This document shows positions 11,441 to 22,139 of a DNA stretch of 64,000 bases, in pieces (the first letter of the stretch is position 1; every line of letters starts with the position of its first letter). The stretch is from Elephas maximus indicus. Lineage: Eukaryota > Chordata > Mammalia > Proboscidea > Elephantidae. Position numbers and translations under genes: made by a program. The stretch is from contig NC_064819.1 in assembly GCF_024166365.1 (NCBI RefSeq), positions 153,518,293 to 153,582,292 of the forward strand. The letters run 5' to 3'. The notes beneath the pieces were generated by a model. That model searched no databases. It was not told the origin of the DNA and saw nothing but the letters and a program-made list of their open reading frames with translations.

Positions 11441-11888
11441 CAATATACTCTCGGTTACTAAATGGCAATTAAGATTTGTTGGCAGTTTTGTGATGTGTTT
11501 CGTTTTCTTTTTAGATTGAGGCTGTATATAGTAAAGCTACTGTGTTTCAAAGTTGCTTTAATTAGCCCTTCCCCTCCCTCTTTTCTAGTGGTTGTATTAT
11601 TTTGAAATGCAGATAAGTTCATTGATTTTAGTTTGTATAGACTTTTGATTTTAAGTTGAAAAGTAAGAAACGTTGACTATATTTGCTGAAAGTATTAGAA
11701 TGTCTAAGAGGATTTGAGATTCACTGCATTTATTCACTGAACTTATTAGAATCATAGGAGTTGTTGAGGTACATAGGAAAGCTTTATTTGTCAGGGTTTT
11801 TGTTTGTCCTGTCAGTAATTTGAAGTGTTTAAAAAACAGGTCAAATGTATTACATATATAAATGCAATTGAAAATAATGTGACTGTAG
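11441..11888. other. intergenic, nothing recognised
   Basis: No gene or repeat recognised between the old L1 fragment and the tRNA-Gly SINE. Confidence 0.5.
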
Positions 11889-11896
11889 TTTGTAAA

Positions 11897-12208
11897 CAAG
11901 AGGCCTTGATGGTTCAGTGGTAGAATTCTTGCCTTCCATGCAGAAGGCTCACTTTCATTCCAAGCCAATGTACCTCATGTGCAGCCACCACTCGTCTATC
12001 ATTGGAGGCTTGTGTGTTGCTACGATGCTGAACAGTATTCAGTGGAGCTTCCAGACTAAGGTGGGCTAAGTTGGGCTGGCCTCGTAATCTACTTTTGAAA
12101 ATCAGCCAATGAAAACCCAATAAATCACAATGGTGACCAATCATGGGGATTGCACAGGACCAAGCAGCAGGGAAGGGCCAACTTGATGGCAGCTAACAAT
12201 AACAACAT
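11897..12208 (+). repeat. SINE with tRNA-Gly head and RTE-like tail
   Basis: Exact 8-base duplications TTTGTAAA (11889-11896, 12209-12216) flank a 312-bp element. Its first ~75 bases align along their whole length with tRNA-Gly(GCC): A-box TGGTTCAGTGGTAGAATTCT is intact, the B-box is decayed. The tail GGCAGCTAACAATAACAACA is that of RTE elements, not poly(A). It is distinct from AfroSINE, whose head has GTGG...AGTGGTTAAG. I do not know a name for this family. Confidence 0.85.
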
Positions 12209-12279
12209 TTTGTAAATGGGGCTGATTAATTTATGTTAACCAATCATTAATTAACATCCTCCTCTGGCTCTTTTTTTTC

Positions 12280-12890
12280 ACATTTTAATAAAACTCTACA
12301 TGCTATATCATTATTACTGTTCCAGTTATGCTGTGTAACAAATCGCCTGAAAGTTAAATGGCTTAAAAGAGCCACTTTATAATATTTCACAATATGGGGG
12401 ATCAGGAATTTGACAGGGCTCAACCGAGCAATTCTGTTCCATGAGGTGTTTGCTGAGATCATTCGGTGTTGTTCAGCTAGTGTATGGACTGGCCTAGAGG
12501 ATATGAGACAGCTTCACTCATATGTCTAGTACCTTGATTGGGATGGCTAGAAGGTTGGGCTCAGCTGGAAGTGTCAACTGAAATGCCTTCATGTGGCTTC
12601 TCTTGCATGGCGGTCTCATGGTAGTCATATTTTTTTAAAATGGTGGCTCAGGTTTCCTAGAGAGAGAGTGTATTCCAGAAGCTATAAGAAGCTTTGCAGC
12701 TTCTATCCAGGAAGCTGCAAAGCTTCTTATGAACTAGCCTTGGAAATCTTAGAATATCACTCTCATTGCATTCTATTGGTCAAGCAATTCATTAAGGCCA
12801 GGCCAGATTCAAGGTGAGGAGATTCAGACTCCATCTCTCAACAGGGAGTAGCAAAGAAGTTGCAGTCATCTTTCTCTACCACAATTAGAT
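12280..12890. repeat. old LTR-like repeat containing a perfect hairpin
   Basis: Phrases such as GCTGTGTAACAAATCGCC, GGGATCAGGAATTTG, ATTCTATTGGTCAAGCAA and AGATTCAAGGTGAGGAG are in the order of an old mammalian retroviral-type LTR. Inside it, 12684-12703 and 12711-12730 are perfect reverse complements. Confidence 0.5.
12684..12730. repeat. perfect 20-bp inverted repeat, 7-base loop
   Basis: Arm 1 ATAAGAAGCTTTGCAGCTTC and arm 2 (12711-12730) are exact reverse complements separated by TATCCAG. See finding. Confidence 0.97.
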
Positions 12891-13982
12891 CCACTTTTTG
12901 AAATTTCTAACAGAATTTTCCAGAACACTCTCACCTAAATTATTTGAGTGAAAGAACTTTTTGAAATCATATATAATACTATCACAGGAAATGTTAACCC
13001 TAGCCACTAGTACTCACATTCGGAGTACTGGATATCTTACATTTGCTCCTTCTTGGAGACTATCTGTTTGATCAATGAAGAATCCCTGCAGGAGATCTCC
13101 CTTTTAGTAGGAAATAGTGTTTAGAAATCACGATCTGGGTCTTAGGTGTGATATTGGGGTATTGCTGTTAGAGTATTATTGCTTCTAGACCCTTTCAACA
13201 GACAGGTATTTTTACATGAGTTCATGTTGACATTTCCACTTCACAACTAATAGAACATAATTTTTCTCTTAACTTTGTAAGTCTGGATTTCTTTTCTCTT
13301 TCTTTAAAAATCTTGGTCCCTATACAGCTATGGCAGTCAGAACAGCCTGGTGCTGGTACAAGGACAGATACATCGACCAGTGGAACAGAATTGAGAACCC
13401 AGGTATAAATCCACCCACGTATGCTCACCTGATATTCAACGAGGGCCCAAAGCCCATCAAATGATGAAAAGACAATCTTTTTAACAAATGGTACAGGCAA
13501 AACTGGAAGTCCACCTGCAAAAAAAATGAAGCAGGATCCATATCTCACACCATATATAAAAACTAATTCAAAATGGATCAAAGGCCAAAAACTATGAAGT
13601 TCATAGAAGAAAAAATAGGATCAACACTAGAGGCCCTAATACACGGCAATAACAGGATACAAACCGCAACCAACTCTAACATAAACTCCAAAACATAAGG
13701 TAGATAACTGGGATCCTCTAAAAATTAAACACTTAAGCTCATCAAAAGGCTTCACCAAAAGAGTAAAAAGAGAACCTACAGACTGGGAAAAAAATTTTGC
13801 TTATTACGAAGGAAACAAAGGTCTAATCTCTAAAATCTACAAGAAAATCCAACACCCCTACAACAAAAAGACAAATAATCCAATTAAAAAATGGGCAAAG
13901 GAAACGAACAGACACTTCACCAAAGAAGACATTCAAGTGGCCAACAGACACATGAAGAAATGCTAGTGATCACTAGCCATTA

Positions 13983-14021
13983 ACCAAAAACCAAACCCAG
14001 TGTCATAGAGTCGATTCCGAC
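13983..14021 (-). repeat. tail-only AfroSINE insertion, 39 bp
   Basis: Only the last bases of AfroSINE are present, bounded by exact 13-base duplications TCACTAGCCATTA (13970-13982, 14022-14034). Removing the insert restores uninterrupted L1 sequence. Confidence 0.92.
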
Positions 14022-14878
14022 TCACTAGCCATTACAGATGTGCAAATCAAAACCATGACGAGATACCATCTCACCTCAACATTATCGACATGAATCAAAA
14101 CAACAGGGAATAACAAATGTTGGAGTGACTGTGGGGAGATAGGAACTCCTATAAGCTGCTGGTGGGAATGCAAAATGATACAACCATTTTGGAAGGTGAT
14201 ATGGCACTTCTTTAGAAAGCTAGAAATAGAAATGCCATATGATCCAGCAATCCCACTCCTGGGAATATATCCTACAGAAATAAGAGTCGTCACACAAATA
14301 GGCATACGCATACTCATGTTCATTGCAGCATTGTTCACAATAACAAAAAGGTGCAAACAACCTAGATGTCCATCAACAGATGAATGGATAAACAAACTGT
14401 GGTACATACATGCAATGGAGTATTGTGCAATGATAAAGAACAACGATGAAACTGTGAAGCACCTCATAACATAACATGGATGAGTCTGGAGGGCATCATG
14501 CTGAGTGAAAAAACCCAATCACAAGAGGACAAATATTGTGTGAAATCTCTACTGTAAAAACTCATGAAAAGGTTGTACAAAAAGAAACAATCTCTGATGG
14601 TTACGAGGAGGGTGGGTGGGGATGGAAAAACACTTAATAGACAATAGATAAGTGAAAACTTTGGTGAAGGGTAAGACAGTACACAATACTGGGGAAACCA
14701 CAACAACTTGTACAAGGCAAGGTCATAGAAGCTCCATAGGTATATCCAAACTTCCTGAGGGACCGAATTGCTGGGCTGAGGGCTTTGGGGACCATGGTCT
14801 CAGGGAACATCTAGCTCAATTGGCATAACATAGTATATAAAGAAAATGTTCTACATCCTACTTTGGTGAGTAGTGTCT

Positions 14879-14933
14879 AACCCCCCCCCCCAAAAAAAAA
14901 CAAACCCAGTGCTGTCAAGTCGATTCTGACTCA
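14879..14933 (-). repeat. tail-only AfroSINE insertion, 55 bp
   Basis: Bounded by exact 12-base duplications TGAGTAGTGTCT (14867-14878, 14934-14945). The insert is the AfroSINE 3' end with an extended C11/A9 tail as read on the plus strand. Confidence 0.92.
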
Positions 14934-15974
14934 TGAGTAGTGTCTGGAGTCTTAAAAGCCTGTGAGCAGCCATCTAGGATATTCTATTGGTCTCAGCCCT
15001 TTGGGTGCAAGGAAGAATGAAGAAAACTAAAAATACAAGGGAAAGATTAGTCCGAAGGACTAATGGACCACATCTACCATGGCCTACACCAGATTGAGTT
15101 CAGTACGACTAGATAGTGCCTGGCTACCACCACTGATTGCTCTGGCGGGTATCACAATAGAGGGTCCTGGACAGAGCTGGAGAAAAATGTAGAACAAAAT
15201 TGGTAGCTCCAGAGACACATCCAAACTCCCTGAGGGACCAAATTGCTGGGCTGAGGGCTGTGGGGACCATGGTCTCAGGGAACATCTAGCTCAAATGGCA
15301 TAACATAGTTTATAAATTGTTCTACAACCAGCTTTGATGAGTAGCGCATAGGGTCTTAAAAGCCTGTAAGCGGACATCCAGGATACTCTATCTAGGTCTC
15401 AGCCCTTCCGAAGCAAGGAAAAATGAAAAAAACTAAAGATACGAGGGGAAGATTAATCCAAAGAACTAATGGACCACATCTACCATGGCCTCCACGGCAC
15501 AACTGGAGCCCAGCTACCACCACGGACTGCTCTGACAGGTATCACCATAGAGGGTCCTGGACAGAGCTGGAGAAAAATGTAGAACAAAATCCTAACTCAA
15601 AAAGAACGACCAGACTTACTGGCCTGACAGAGGCTGGAGAAACCCTAAGAGTATGGCCCCTGGACACCCTATATCAGCTCAGCAATGATGTTGCTCCCGA
15701 GGTTCACCCTTCAGCCAAAGATTGGACAGGTCCATAAAATAAAATGAGACTAAAGGAGCACACCAGCCCTGGGGCAAGGACTGGAAGGCAGGACGGGACA
15801 GGAAAGCTAGTAATATGGAACCTAAGGTTGAGAAGAGAGAGTGTTGACGTGTTGGGGGGGTGGTTACCAATGTTATAAAACAATATGCGTACTAACAATT
15901 TAATGAGAAACTAGTTTGTTCTGTAAACCTTCATCTAAACTACAATATACATTAAAAAAAAAAATCTTGGTTCT

Positions 15975-16345
15975 TCTAGAGGAACCCCAGAGGACATGGT
16001 CCCCAGACTCTCTGTCAACCCAGAACTAAAACTATTCCTGAAGCCACCACTTCAGACATAGACCTAGACTGGACTGTAAACAAAACAATAGTCATGAAGA
16101 GTGTGCTTCTTAGTTCAAGTAGATACACGAGACTAAATGGGCAACTCCTGTCTGGAGGCGGGATGAGAGGGCAGAAAGGGATAGGAGCTGATTGAATAGA
16201 CACGTGAAACATGTGGTGGAAAGGGGGAGCATGCTGTCACATTATAGAGATTGTAACTAGGGTCACATTACAACATGTACATAAATTTTTGTATGAGAAA
16301 TTAACTTCAGCTGTAAACTCGCACCTAAAGCACACACACAAAAAA
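15975..16345 (+). repeat. L1 3' end
   Basis: GAACCCCAGAGGACATGG to TGTAAACTCGCACCTAAAGC and an A-rich tail is the 3' UTR of the L1 subfamily also seen at 25373 and 45137. CTTGGTTC before and CTTGATTC after look like its target-site duplication. Confidence 0.8.
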
Positions 16346-16639
16346 AACTTGATTCCTAAAAATATTGACATGTTACATATTTCTTTATCTTACAATTTAA
16401 ATAGTTTCAAAATTACAATGTCAATACTAACAATAAAACTGAGTGGAGTACAAGTACCCTAGGGATCACTCCGTGTCAGTACACAGACTTCTTCTTCAAG
16501 AATTGCTTCTTTTTTTTTTGGTAACATTTGCAATTATGAGTTCAAACTACATAATAAAAAAAAAAAAACTAACTGTGTTATATTTCTTTGTCTCCTTAGA
16601 AAAATATAGATTCTTTCAGCTGACCCCTCTAACATCCTA
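16346..16639. other. intergenic, nothing recognised
   Basis: A/T-rich with several poly-A/T runs; no gene or repeat recognised. Confidence 0.5.
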
Positions 16640-16935
16640 AATTGATGTTAAATGAGGTCTTTCTTAACCAGTCACTACTTTCTGTTGCTTTAGGAAATAA
16701 TATTGGAATCATTATTCCCTGTTCTTGAGCATAGAGAATGTGACCCAGCTGGAGCAGAGCTCATAAGGGCTCAGAAGGACTCACAAGGACACATCAACTG
16801 AGTCCAGAGATAAAGAAACTAGATGGGACAATCTTGGAAATTATCACTTAGGGAAGAAAAATACCTTTTGGGGAACTTGTCACATAAGCCAGAACACAAA
16901 AGACTTTCCATTCTTGTCTTTTTCTATTAACACTT

Positions 16936-17090
16936 AACCCACTGCCGTTGAGTTGATTCCGACTCACAGCGACCCTATAGGACAGAATAGAACTACCTGG
17001 TAGAGTTTCCAAGGAGCATCTGTCGGATTCAAACTGCTGACCTCTTGGTTAGCAGCCGTAGCACTTAACCACTACCCCACCAGGGTTTCC
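16936..17090 (-). repeat. AfroSINE
   Basis: Minus copy, tail AACCCACTGCCGTTGAG at the left, head ending CCACCAGGGTTTCC at the right. Confidence 0.94.
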
Positions 17091-17292
17091 GATTATTAAC
17101 ATTTAGTGAATAGAAATTTGTTGGACCAATGAAGATCCTCCTGACTGTCGTTACTGAAACCTGTACCAGTGATTGTTGAGAAGGACAATTTAAAATGCAA
17201 GATCACAGTTTCTAGCCAATCTGTGAAAAGGTGAAGCTTTCAATGGTTTTGCCCATTTTGTAGTGTTAATATATCCTGATGAGTAATATTCT

Positions 17293-17505
17293 TTGGACTC
17301 AGACAGACATGGCTGTGGGAGTGTGCTTGTCTGTTTTCACATTTTTGCTTGTTCTGTAGTATTTCCTTGGACTCGGACAGACGTGGCTGTGGCAGCATAC
17401 TTGTCTGCTTTCCCATTCTTGCCTGTTCTGTAATGTTCTCTGGACTTAGGCAGACATGACTGTGGCAGCGTGCTTGTCTGCTTCTCAACTTTTCCCTTTC
17501 TGAAT
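17293..17505. repeat. minisatellite, 73-74-base unit, about 2.8 copies
   Basis: Units start at 17293 (TTGGACTCAGACAGACATGG), 17367 (TTGGACTCGGACAGACGTGG) and 17440 (CTGGACTTAGGCAGACATGA), each followed by GCTTGTCTG and CTTGTTCTGTA-type sequence. Confidence 0.9.
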
Positions 17506-17566
17506 GTATAATGAACAAAGCTCTCTTTTTGCTTTACTAAACTTTGTGATTCTTTTCCCCTACAAC

Positions 17567-17839
17567 ACTGTTCAATGAAAGTAAGAAAGTATCAGTAAAA
17601 TGAAAGATTTTGTAAGAACTTGAACTTAAGGTTACCCTTCTTTAGGAGATAATTTTGGGGGAAATCTTAGTTATTTCGGGAAATATGTACTATATTCGCC
17701 CAGTAATTTTTTTTTTTTACTAATGCCATCATTATTCACCCATGCTGAAAACCTATATTCAATCAACTGTTAAATTCTGTTGATTTTATCTCCTAAATAT
17801 TCTAAAATCTGTCCCCTCCTGTCCATATTTACTATTTTC
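17567..17839. other. intergenic, nothing recognised
   Basis: No gene or repeat recognised. Confidence 0.5.
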
Positions 17840-17982
17840 AGATCCCCATCACCTCTAGCTTTGGCTACTTAAAATCTTAAAATACTTCTCAAGACCAATA
17901 GATCTTACAAATGCAAAACAGATCATGACAACCCTGAGCTTAAAATCCTTCAGTAGTTTCCCACACTTCATCGCCTAAAGGT
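17840..17982 (+). repeat. L2 LINE, left part of an interrupted copy
   Basis: AAAATCCTTCAGTAGTTTCCCAC followed by AAATTCCAAGC is the conserved L2 3' region; it continues at 19834 after the L1 insertion. Confidence 0.75.
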
Positions 17983-17998
17983 AAATTCCAAGCTTTTT

Positions 17999-19817
17999 TT
18001 TTTTGACTTTCTGCAGTAGCTTTTAATTACCTGTCACAGTTTATGCAGATGTGCCCATCCATCATCATGGGTTATTTATAGATTATAATCTAATTGCTAC
18101 TTATTAGTCAAGACATCTTTAGGTTGTTTGTGGAATACACATAATATATGGTGTTTCTTATCCACAGGGAATTGGTTCCAGGACCCCCTTGAATACCACA
18201 GTCCGCAGGTACTCAAGTCCCATATATAAAATGGCGTAGTATTTGCATATAACCTACCTGCATCTTCCCATATACTTTAAATAATCTCTAGATTATTTAT
18301 AATACCTAATACCATGTAAATGCTATGTCAATAGTTGTTATACTGTATTGTTTAGGGAATCATGACAGAAAAAAAAAAGTCTACGTGTTTAGTACAGATG
18401 CAGCCACCGTAGGCCTAACTACATAGTAAATGTCAGCAACGAACATTTTTTTTTTTCCTGAGCATTTTCCACCCTTGGAATCCAAGAATGAGGAGGGCCG
18501 ACTGTATTTATGAACCACAGTCTTGGGTCATTTTGCTTGTTCCACTGGAGTCCATGAACTTAGTTGTGTTGTGGTTTATGCCTATAAAAACAGCACAGTT
18601 AGAAAATGGCTGTTGTAAGTTTGTGTCGTTGCGCTCTCACCAAATTTCCTGTTTTTTTTTAATAATAATTTTTATTGATCTTTAAGTGAACGTTTACAAA
18701 TCAAGTCAGTCTGTCACATATAAGCTTATATACACCTTACTCCATACTCCCACTTACTCTCCCCCTAATGAGTCAGCCCTTCCAGTCTCTTCTTTCTTGA
18801 CAATTTTGCCAGCTTTCAACCCTCTCTACCCTCCTATCTCCCCTCCAGACAGGAAATGCCAACACAGTCTCAAGTGTCCACCTGATACAAGTAGCTCACT
18901 CTTCATCAGCATCTCTCTCCAACCCATTGTCCAGTCCATGTCTGATGAGTTTTCTTCGGGAGTGGTTCCTGCCCTGGGCCAACAGAAGTTTTGGGGACCA
19001 TGACCGCCGGGATTCCTCTAGTCTCAGTCAGACCATTAAGTATGGTCTTTTTATGAGAATTTGGGGTCTGCATCCCACTGATCTCCTGCTCCCTCAGGGG
19101 TTCTCTGTTGTGTTCCCTGTCAGGGCAGTCATCGGTTGTGGCCAGGCACCATCTAATTCTTCTGGTCTCAGGATGATGTAAGTCTCTGGTTCATGTGGCC
19201 CTTTCTGTCTCTTGGGCCCATAGTTGTCGTGTGACCTTGGTGTTCTTCATTCTCCTTTGATCCAGGTGGGTTGAGACCAATTGATGCATCTTAGATGGCC
19301 GCTTGTTAGCATTTAAGACCCCAGACGCCACATTTCAAAGTGGGATGCAGAATGTTTTCATAATAGAATTATTTCGTCAAGTGACTTAGAAGTCCCCTTA
19401 AGCCACAGTCCCCAAACCCCCACCCTTGCTCCGCTGACCTTTGAAGCATTCATTTTATCCCGGAAACTTCTTTGCTTTTGATCCAGTCCAGTTGAGCTGA
19501 CCTTCCGTGTATTGAGTATTGCCCTTCCCTCACCTAAAGTAGTTCTTATCTACTAACTAATCAGTAAATAACCCTCTCCCACCCTCCCTCCCTCCCCACC
19601 TAAAGAAACTAGTAACCACAAAAGTATGTGTTCTTCTCAATTTATACTATTTCTCAAGATCTTATAATAGTGGTCTTATGCAATTTTTTCTTTCTTATTT
19701 GTCCTTTAGCCTCTGACTAATTTCGCTCAGCATAATGCCTTCCAGGTTCCTCCATGTTATGAAATGTTTCACAGATTCGTCACTGTTCTTTATCGATGCG
19801 TAGTATTCCATTGTGTG
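17999..19817 (-). mobile_element. 5'-truncated L1 with a ~640-bp 3' transduction
   Basis: The 16-base duplication AAATTCCAAGCTTTTT (17983-17998, 19818-19833) brackets the whole block. Reading on the minus strand, L1 ORF2 end and 3' UTR (19817 to about 18662) reach a poly(A) at 18651-18661. About 640 bases of non-L1 sequence follow, containing a MER2-type transposon, then a second poly(A) at about 18004-17999. An ATTAAA signal lies about 20 bases before that second tail. This is the structure of a 3'-transducing L1. Confidence 0.88.
18150..18506 (-). repeat. MER2-like (Tigger-type) DNA transposon inside the transduced segment
   Basis: On the minus strand it begins TACAGTCGGCCCTCC and ends near GGAACCAATTCCCTGTGGAT, with AAACAATACAGTATAACAAC between. 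These are features of the non-autonomous Tigger-derived MER2 family. Confidence 0.8.
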
Positions 19818-19833
19818 AAATTCCAAGCTTTTT

Positions 19834-20040
19834 GAAAAAAACTTGGTATATATGGCCCTGCAGGGCCTGACCCCTGCCCCCCCCACCCTCATCTCAGGAC
19901 TTCTCACTTTAAGCTTTGGCAACAATGGAAGCCTTGTGGTTGCCCTACACACTCCCTACTCTTTCCCATTCCTTCTACCTGGAATGCTTGCCAGTCTAAC
20001 TTGTCAGAAGTGAAGCTGGGTGGGGGAGAATCTAGGAAGA
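19834..20040 (+). repeat. L2 LINE, right part of the interrupted copy
   Basis: GGCCCTGCAGGGCCTGACC to CTACCTGGAATGCTTGCC continues the L2 order from 17982. Confidence 0.75.
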
Positions 20041-20151
20041 CATACTCCCCAGAACATAGTCTCCAAAAAGGAAGAAAAAAAATTAATTAACTTTAATTAA
20101 ATTTAATTTTCTAAGTTAAAAATTTAGAAACAATTAAAAAATATGTAATAA

Positions 20152-20304
20152 GTCATGGTTAAGTGCTTAGCTGCTAACCAAAAGGTGCATGGTTCAACCT
20201 ACCAGTGGCTGGGTGGGAAAAAAGGCCTTCTGATCTGCTCTGATTACAGTCTTGGAAACTCAGTGGGGCAGTTGTACTTTGCAAGATAGGGACCTTATGA
20301 GTTG
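20152..20304 (+). repeat. AfroSINE, long variant (partial)
   Basis: Between B-box region and core there is an extra segment of about 45 bases (GGCCTTCTGATCTGCTCTGA inside it), as in the copy at 53311. The first bases of the head are missing. Confidence 0.8.
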
Positions 20305-20470
20305 GAAACCATGGTGGTGTAGTGGTTGCGTGCTATGGCTGCTAACCAGAAGGTCAGCCGTTCGGATCCGTCACGCGCTCCTTGGATACTCTGTAGGGCA
20401 GTTCTACTCTGTCCTATAGGGTTGCTATGAATCAGAATTGACTCCACAGCAATGGGTTTTATGGGTTTTT
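20305..20470 (+). repeat. AfroSINE
   Basis: Directly abuts the previous copy, forming a dimer: GAAACCATGGTGGTGTAG head, GTTCGGATCCGTC B-box, tail ATGAATCAGAATTGACTCC. Confidence 0.93.
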
Positions 20471-21575
20471 ATGAGTTTGAACTGTGTGGATTATAACAAA
20501 TTATGGGTAACATTGAGAAGAATGGGAATTCCAAAACACTTAATTGTGCTCATGCAGAACCTGTACATAGACCAAGAGACAGTTGTTTGAACAGAAGAAG
20601 GGGATACTGAGTAGTTTAAAATCAGAAAAGGTGTGTGTCAGGGTTGTATCCTTTCACCATACCTATTCAGTCTGTATGTTGAGGAAATAATCTAAGAAGC
20701 TTGACTATATGAAGAAGAATGGGGCATCAGGATTGGAGGAAGACTCATTAACAACCTACAATACGCAGATGACACAACCTTGCTTGCTGAAAGTGAAGAG
20801 GACTTGAAGCACTTACTGATGAGGATGAAAGACAATGGTTTTCAGTATGGATTGCACCTCAACAACAACAACAAAAAAAACAGAAATCTTCACAACTTGG
20901 ACCAACAAGCACCATCATGATAAATGTAGGAAATATTGAAGTTGTCAAGAATTTCATTTTACATTGACCCATGGTCAACACCCGTTAGGAAATCAAAGTA
21001 TGTGTTGCATTGGGTAAATCTGCTGCAAAAGACTTCTTTGAATTGCTAAGAGCAAAGGTGTCACTTTGAGTACTAAGGTGCACGTGACCCAAGCCATGGT
21101 GTTTTCAGTTGCATCATGTGTATGTGAAAGCTGGATGATGAATAAGGAAAACCAAAGAAGGATTGATGCCTTTGAATGCGTTTGTGAAGAATATTGAATA
21201 TACAGTGGATTGCCAAAAGAAAGAACAAACTTGTGTTGGAAGAAGTACAGTCAGAATGCTCCTCAGAAGCAAGGATGGCGAGACTTTGTCTTACATACTT
21301 TGGACATGTTATCAGTAGGGACTGGTCCCTGGAGAAGGACATCATGCTTCATAGAGGGTCAGGGAAAAGAGGAAGACCCTCAAGGAGGTGGACTGACACA
21401 GTGGCTGCAACAATGAGCCCAAATATAGCAAAGATTTTGAGAATGTGGAGGACTGGGTAGCGTTTCTTCTGTTGTTCTGTTGCACATAGGGCTGCTACCA
21501 GTCTAGCCAACTGGAGGGCACCTAACAACAACAGCAACAGTGAGTTGGAATCTACTCCAGGGGGCCCAACAACAA
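20471..21575 (+). repeat. RTE-clade LINE, 3' third
   Basis: Broken reading frame with recognisable reverse-transcriptase pieces: GTGTGTCAGGGTTGTATCC encodes the VCQGC-type motif and TACGCAGATGACACAACC encodes YADDTT. It ends with CACCTAACAACAACAGC and a short second copy of the tail (about 21540-21575). Confidence 0.9.
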
Positions 21576-21827
21576 CAAAATGGACAAATGGGTGGAAGGG
21601 GCTAGGAATCAAGGTGGGGAGACTCTAGATGATGTAACCAAAAGTGGCTTTACTTCCCAACAACCAAGGGCACAGGCCCTTCTTTCTGGCTTCCACAAGT
21701 TCTAAGAGACAATTCAGGTATTTTATCCTTTAAAAAGTTTTCTACTCCCTTCCACCCCACTAGTCTGGTATCCCATTCTCAGAGCTCCCAAAACCCAGGG
21801 CTAAATTGTTTGCCTATTATCCAGAAG
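21576..21827. other. unique sequence upstream of the CASP8AP2 promoter
   Basis: No repeat or gene recognised. Confidence 0.5.
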
Positions 21828-21974
21828 GGAAAGCCCGGTGGTGTAGTGGTTAAGTGCTATGGCTGCTAACCAAAGGATCAGCAGTTCGAATTCGCCAGGC
21901 GCTCCTTTGAAATTCTATGGGGCAGTTTTACTCTGTCGGAATCGACTAAGCGACACTGGGTTTTTTACTGGGTT
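21828..21974 (+). repeat. AfroSINE with an internal deletion
   Basis: Head GGAAAGCCCGGTGGTGTAG and B-box AGTTCGAATTCGCC are intact; the bases corresponding to CTATAGGGTCGCTATGAG are missing after ACTCTGTC. It lies about 300-400 bp upstream of the CASP8AP2 promoter. Confidence 0.92.
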
Positions 21975-22139
21975 TATCATCCAGAAAGGCAGCAGAGGGC
22001 GAAGAACAATGTTTATTCGTAGTAATCGATCCAGCGCCCAACACCATGTCTAGTATACAGCTGATTCTGAATAGAATTTGTAGAATAAAGACTATGAGTC
22101 CTAATGGACTAGACCACAACGGGTTTTGGTTCTCACGGT

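Larger units (their letters stand above)
13318..15959 (+). mobile_element. 5'-truncated L1 with duplicated 3' UTR block
   Basis: The 12-base duplication AAAAATCTTGGT (13306-13317, 15960-15971) brackets a 2.6 kb L1. It begins within ORF2 and ORF2 pieces continue to about 14520 (for example 14175-14474, with ILMFIAALFTITKRCKQPRC). The 3' UTR contains a roughly 400-bp block twice (14731-15205 and 15206-15591). Two tail-only AfroSINE insertions are nested in it. Confidence 0.92.
16640..17566 (+). repeat. probable solitary LTR with internal minisatellite
   Basis: The right end AATGAACAAAGCTCTC followed by TTTGCTTTACTAAACTTTG to CCCCTACAACA resembles an R-U5 region with a terminal CA. The body holds an AfroSINE (16936-17090) and a 73-74-base tandem repeat (17293-17505). 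No coding region remains. The left boundary is uncertain. Confidence 0.4.

Noticed and set aside
11897-11970. Possible functional tRNA-Gly gene
   Set aside because: Acceptor ends do not pair well, the B-box/T-arm is decayed (CTTTCATTCC), and the sequence continues into a SINE body with target-site duplications.
17293-17505. CRISPR-like array
   Set aside because: Direct tandem units without distinct spacers, in a mammalian genome; it is a minisatellite.
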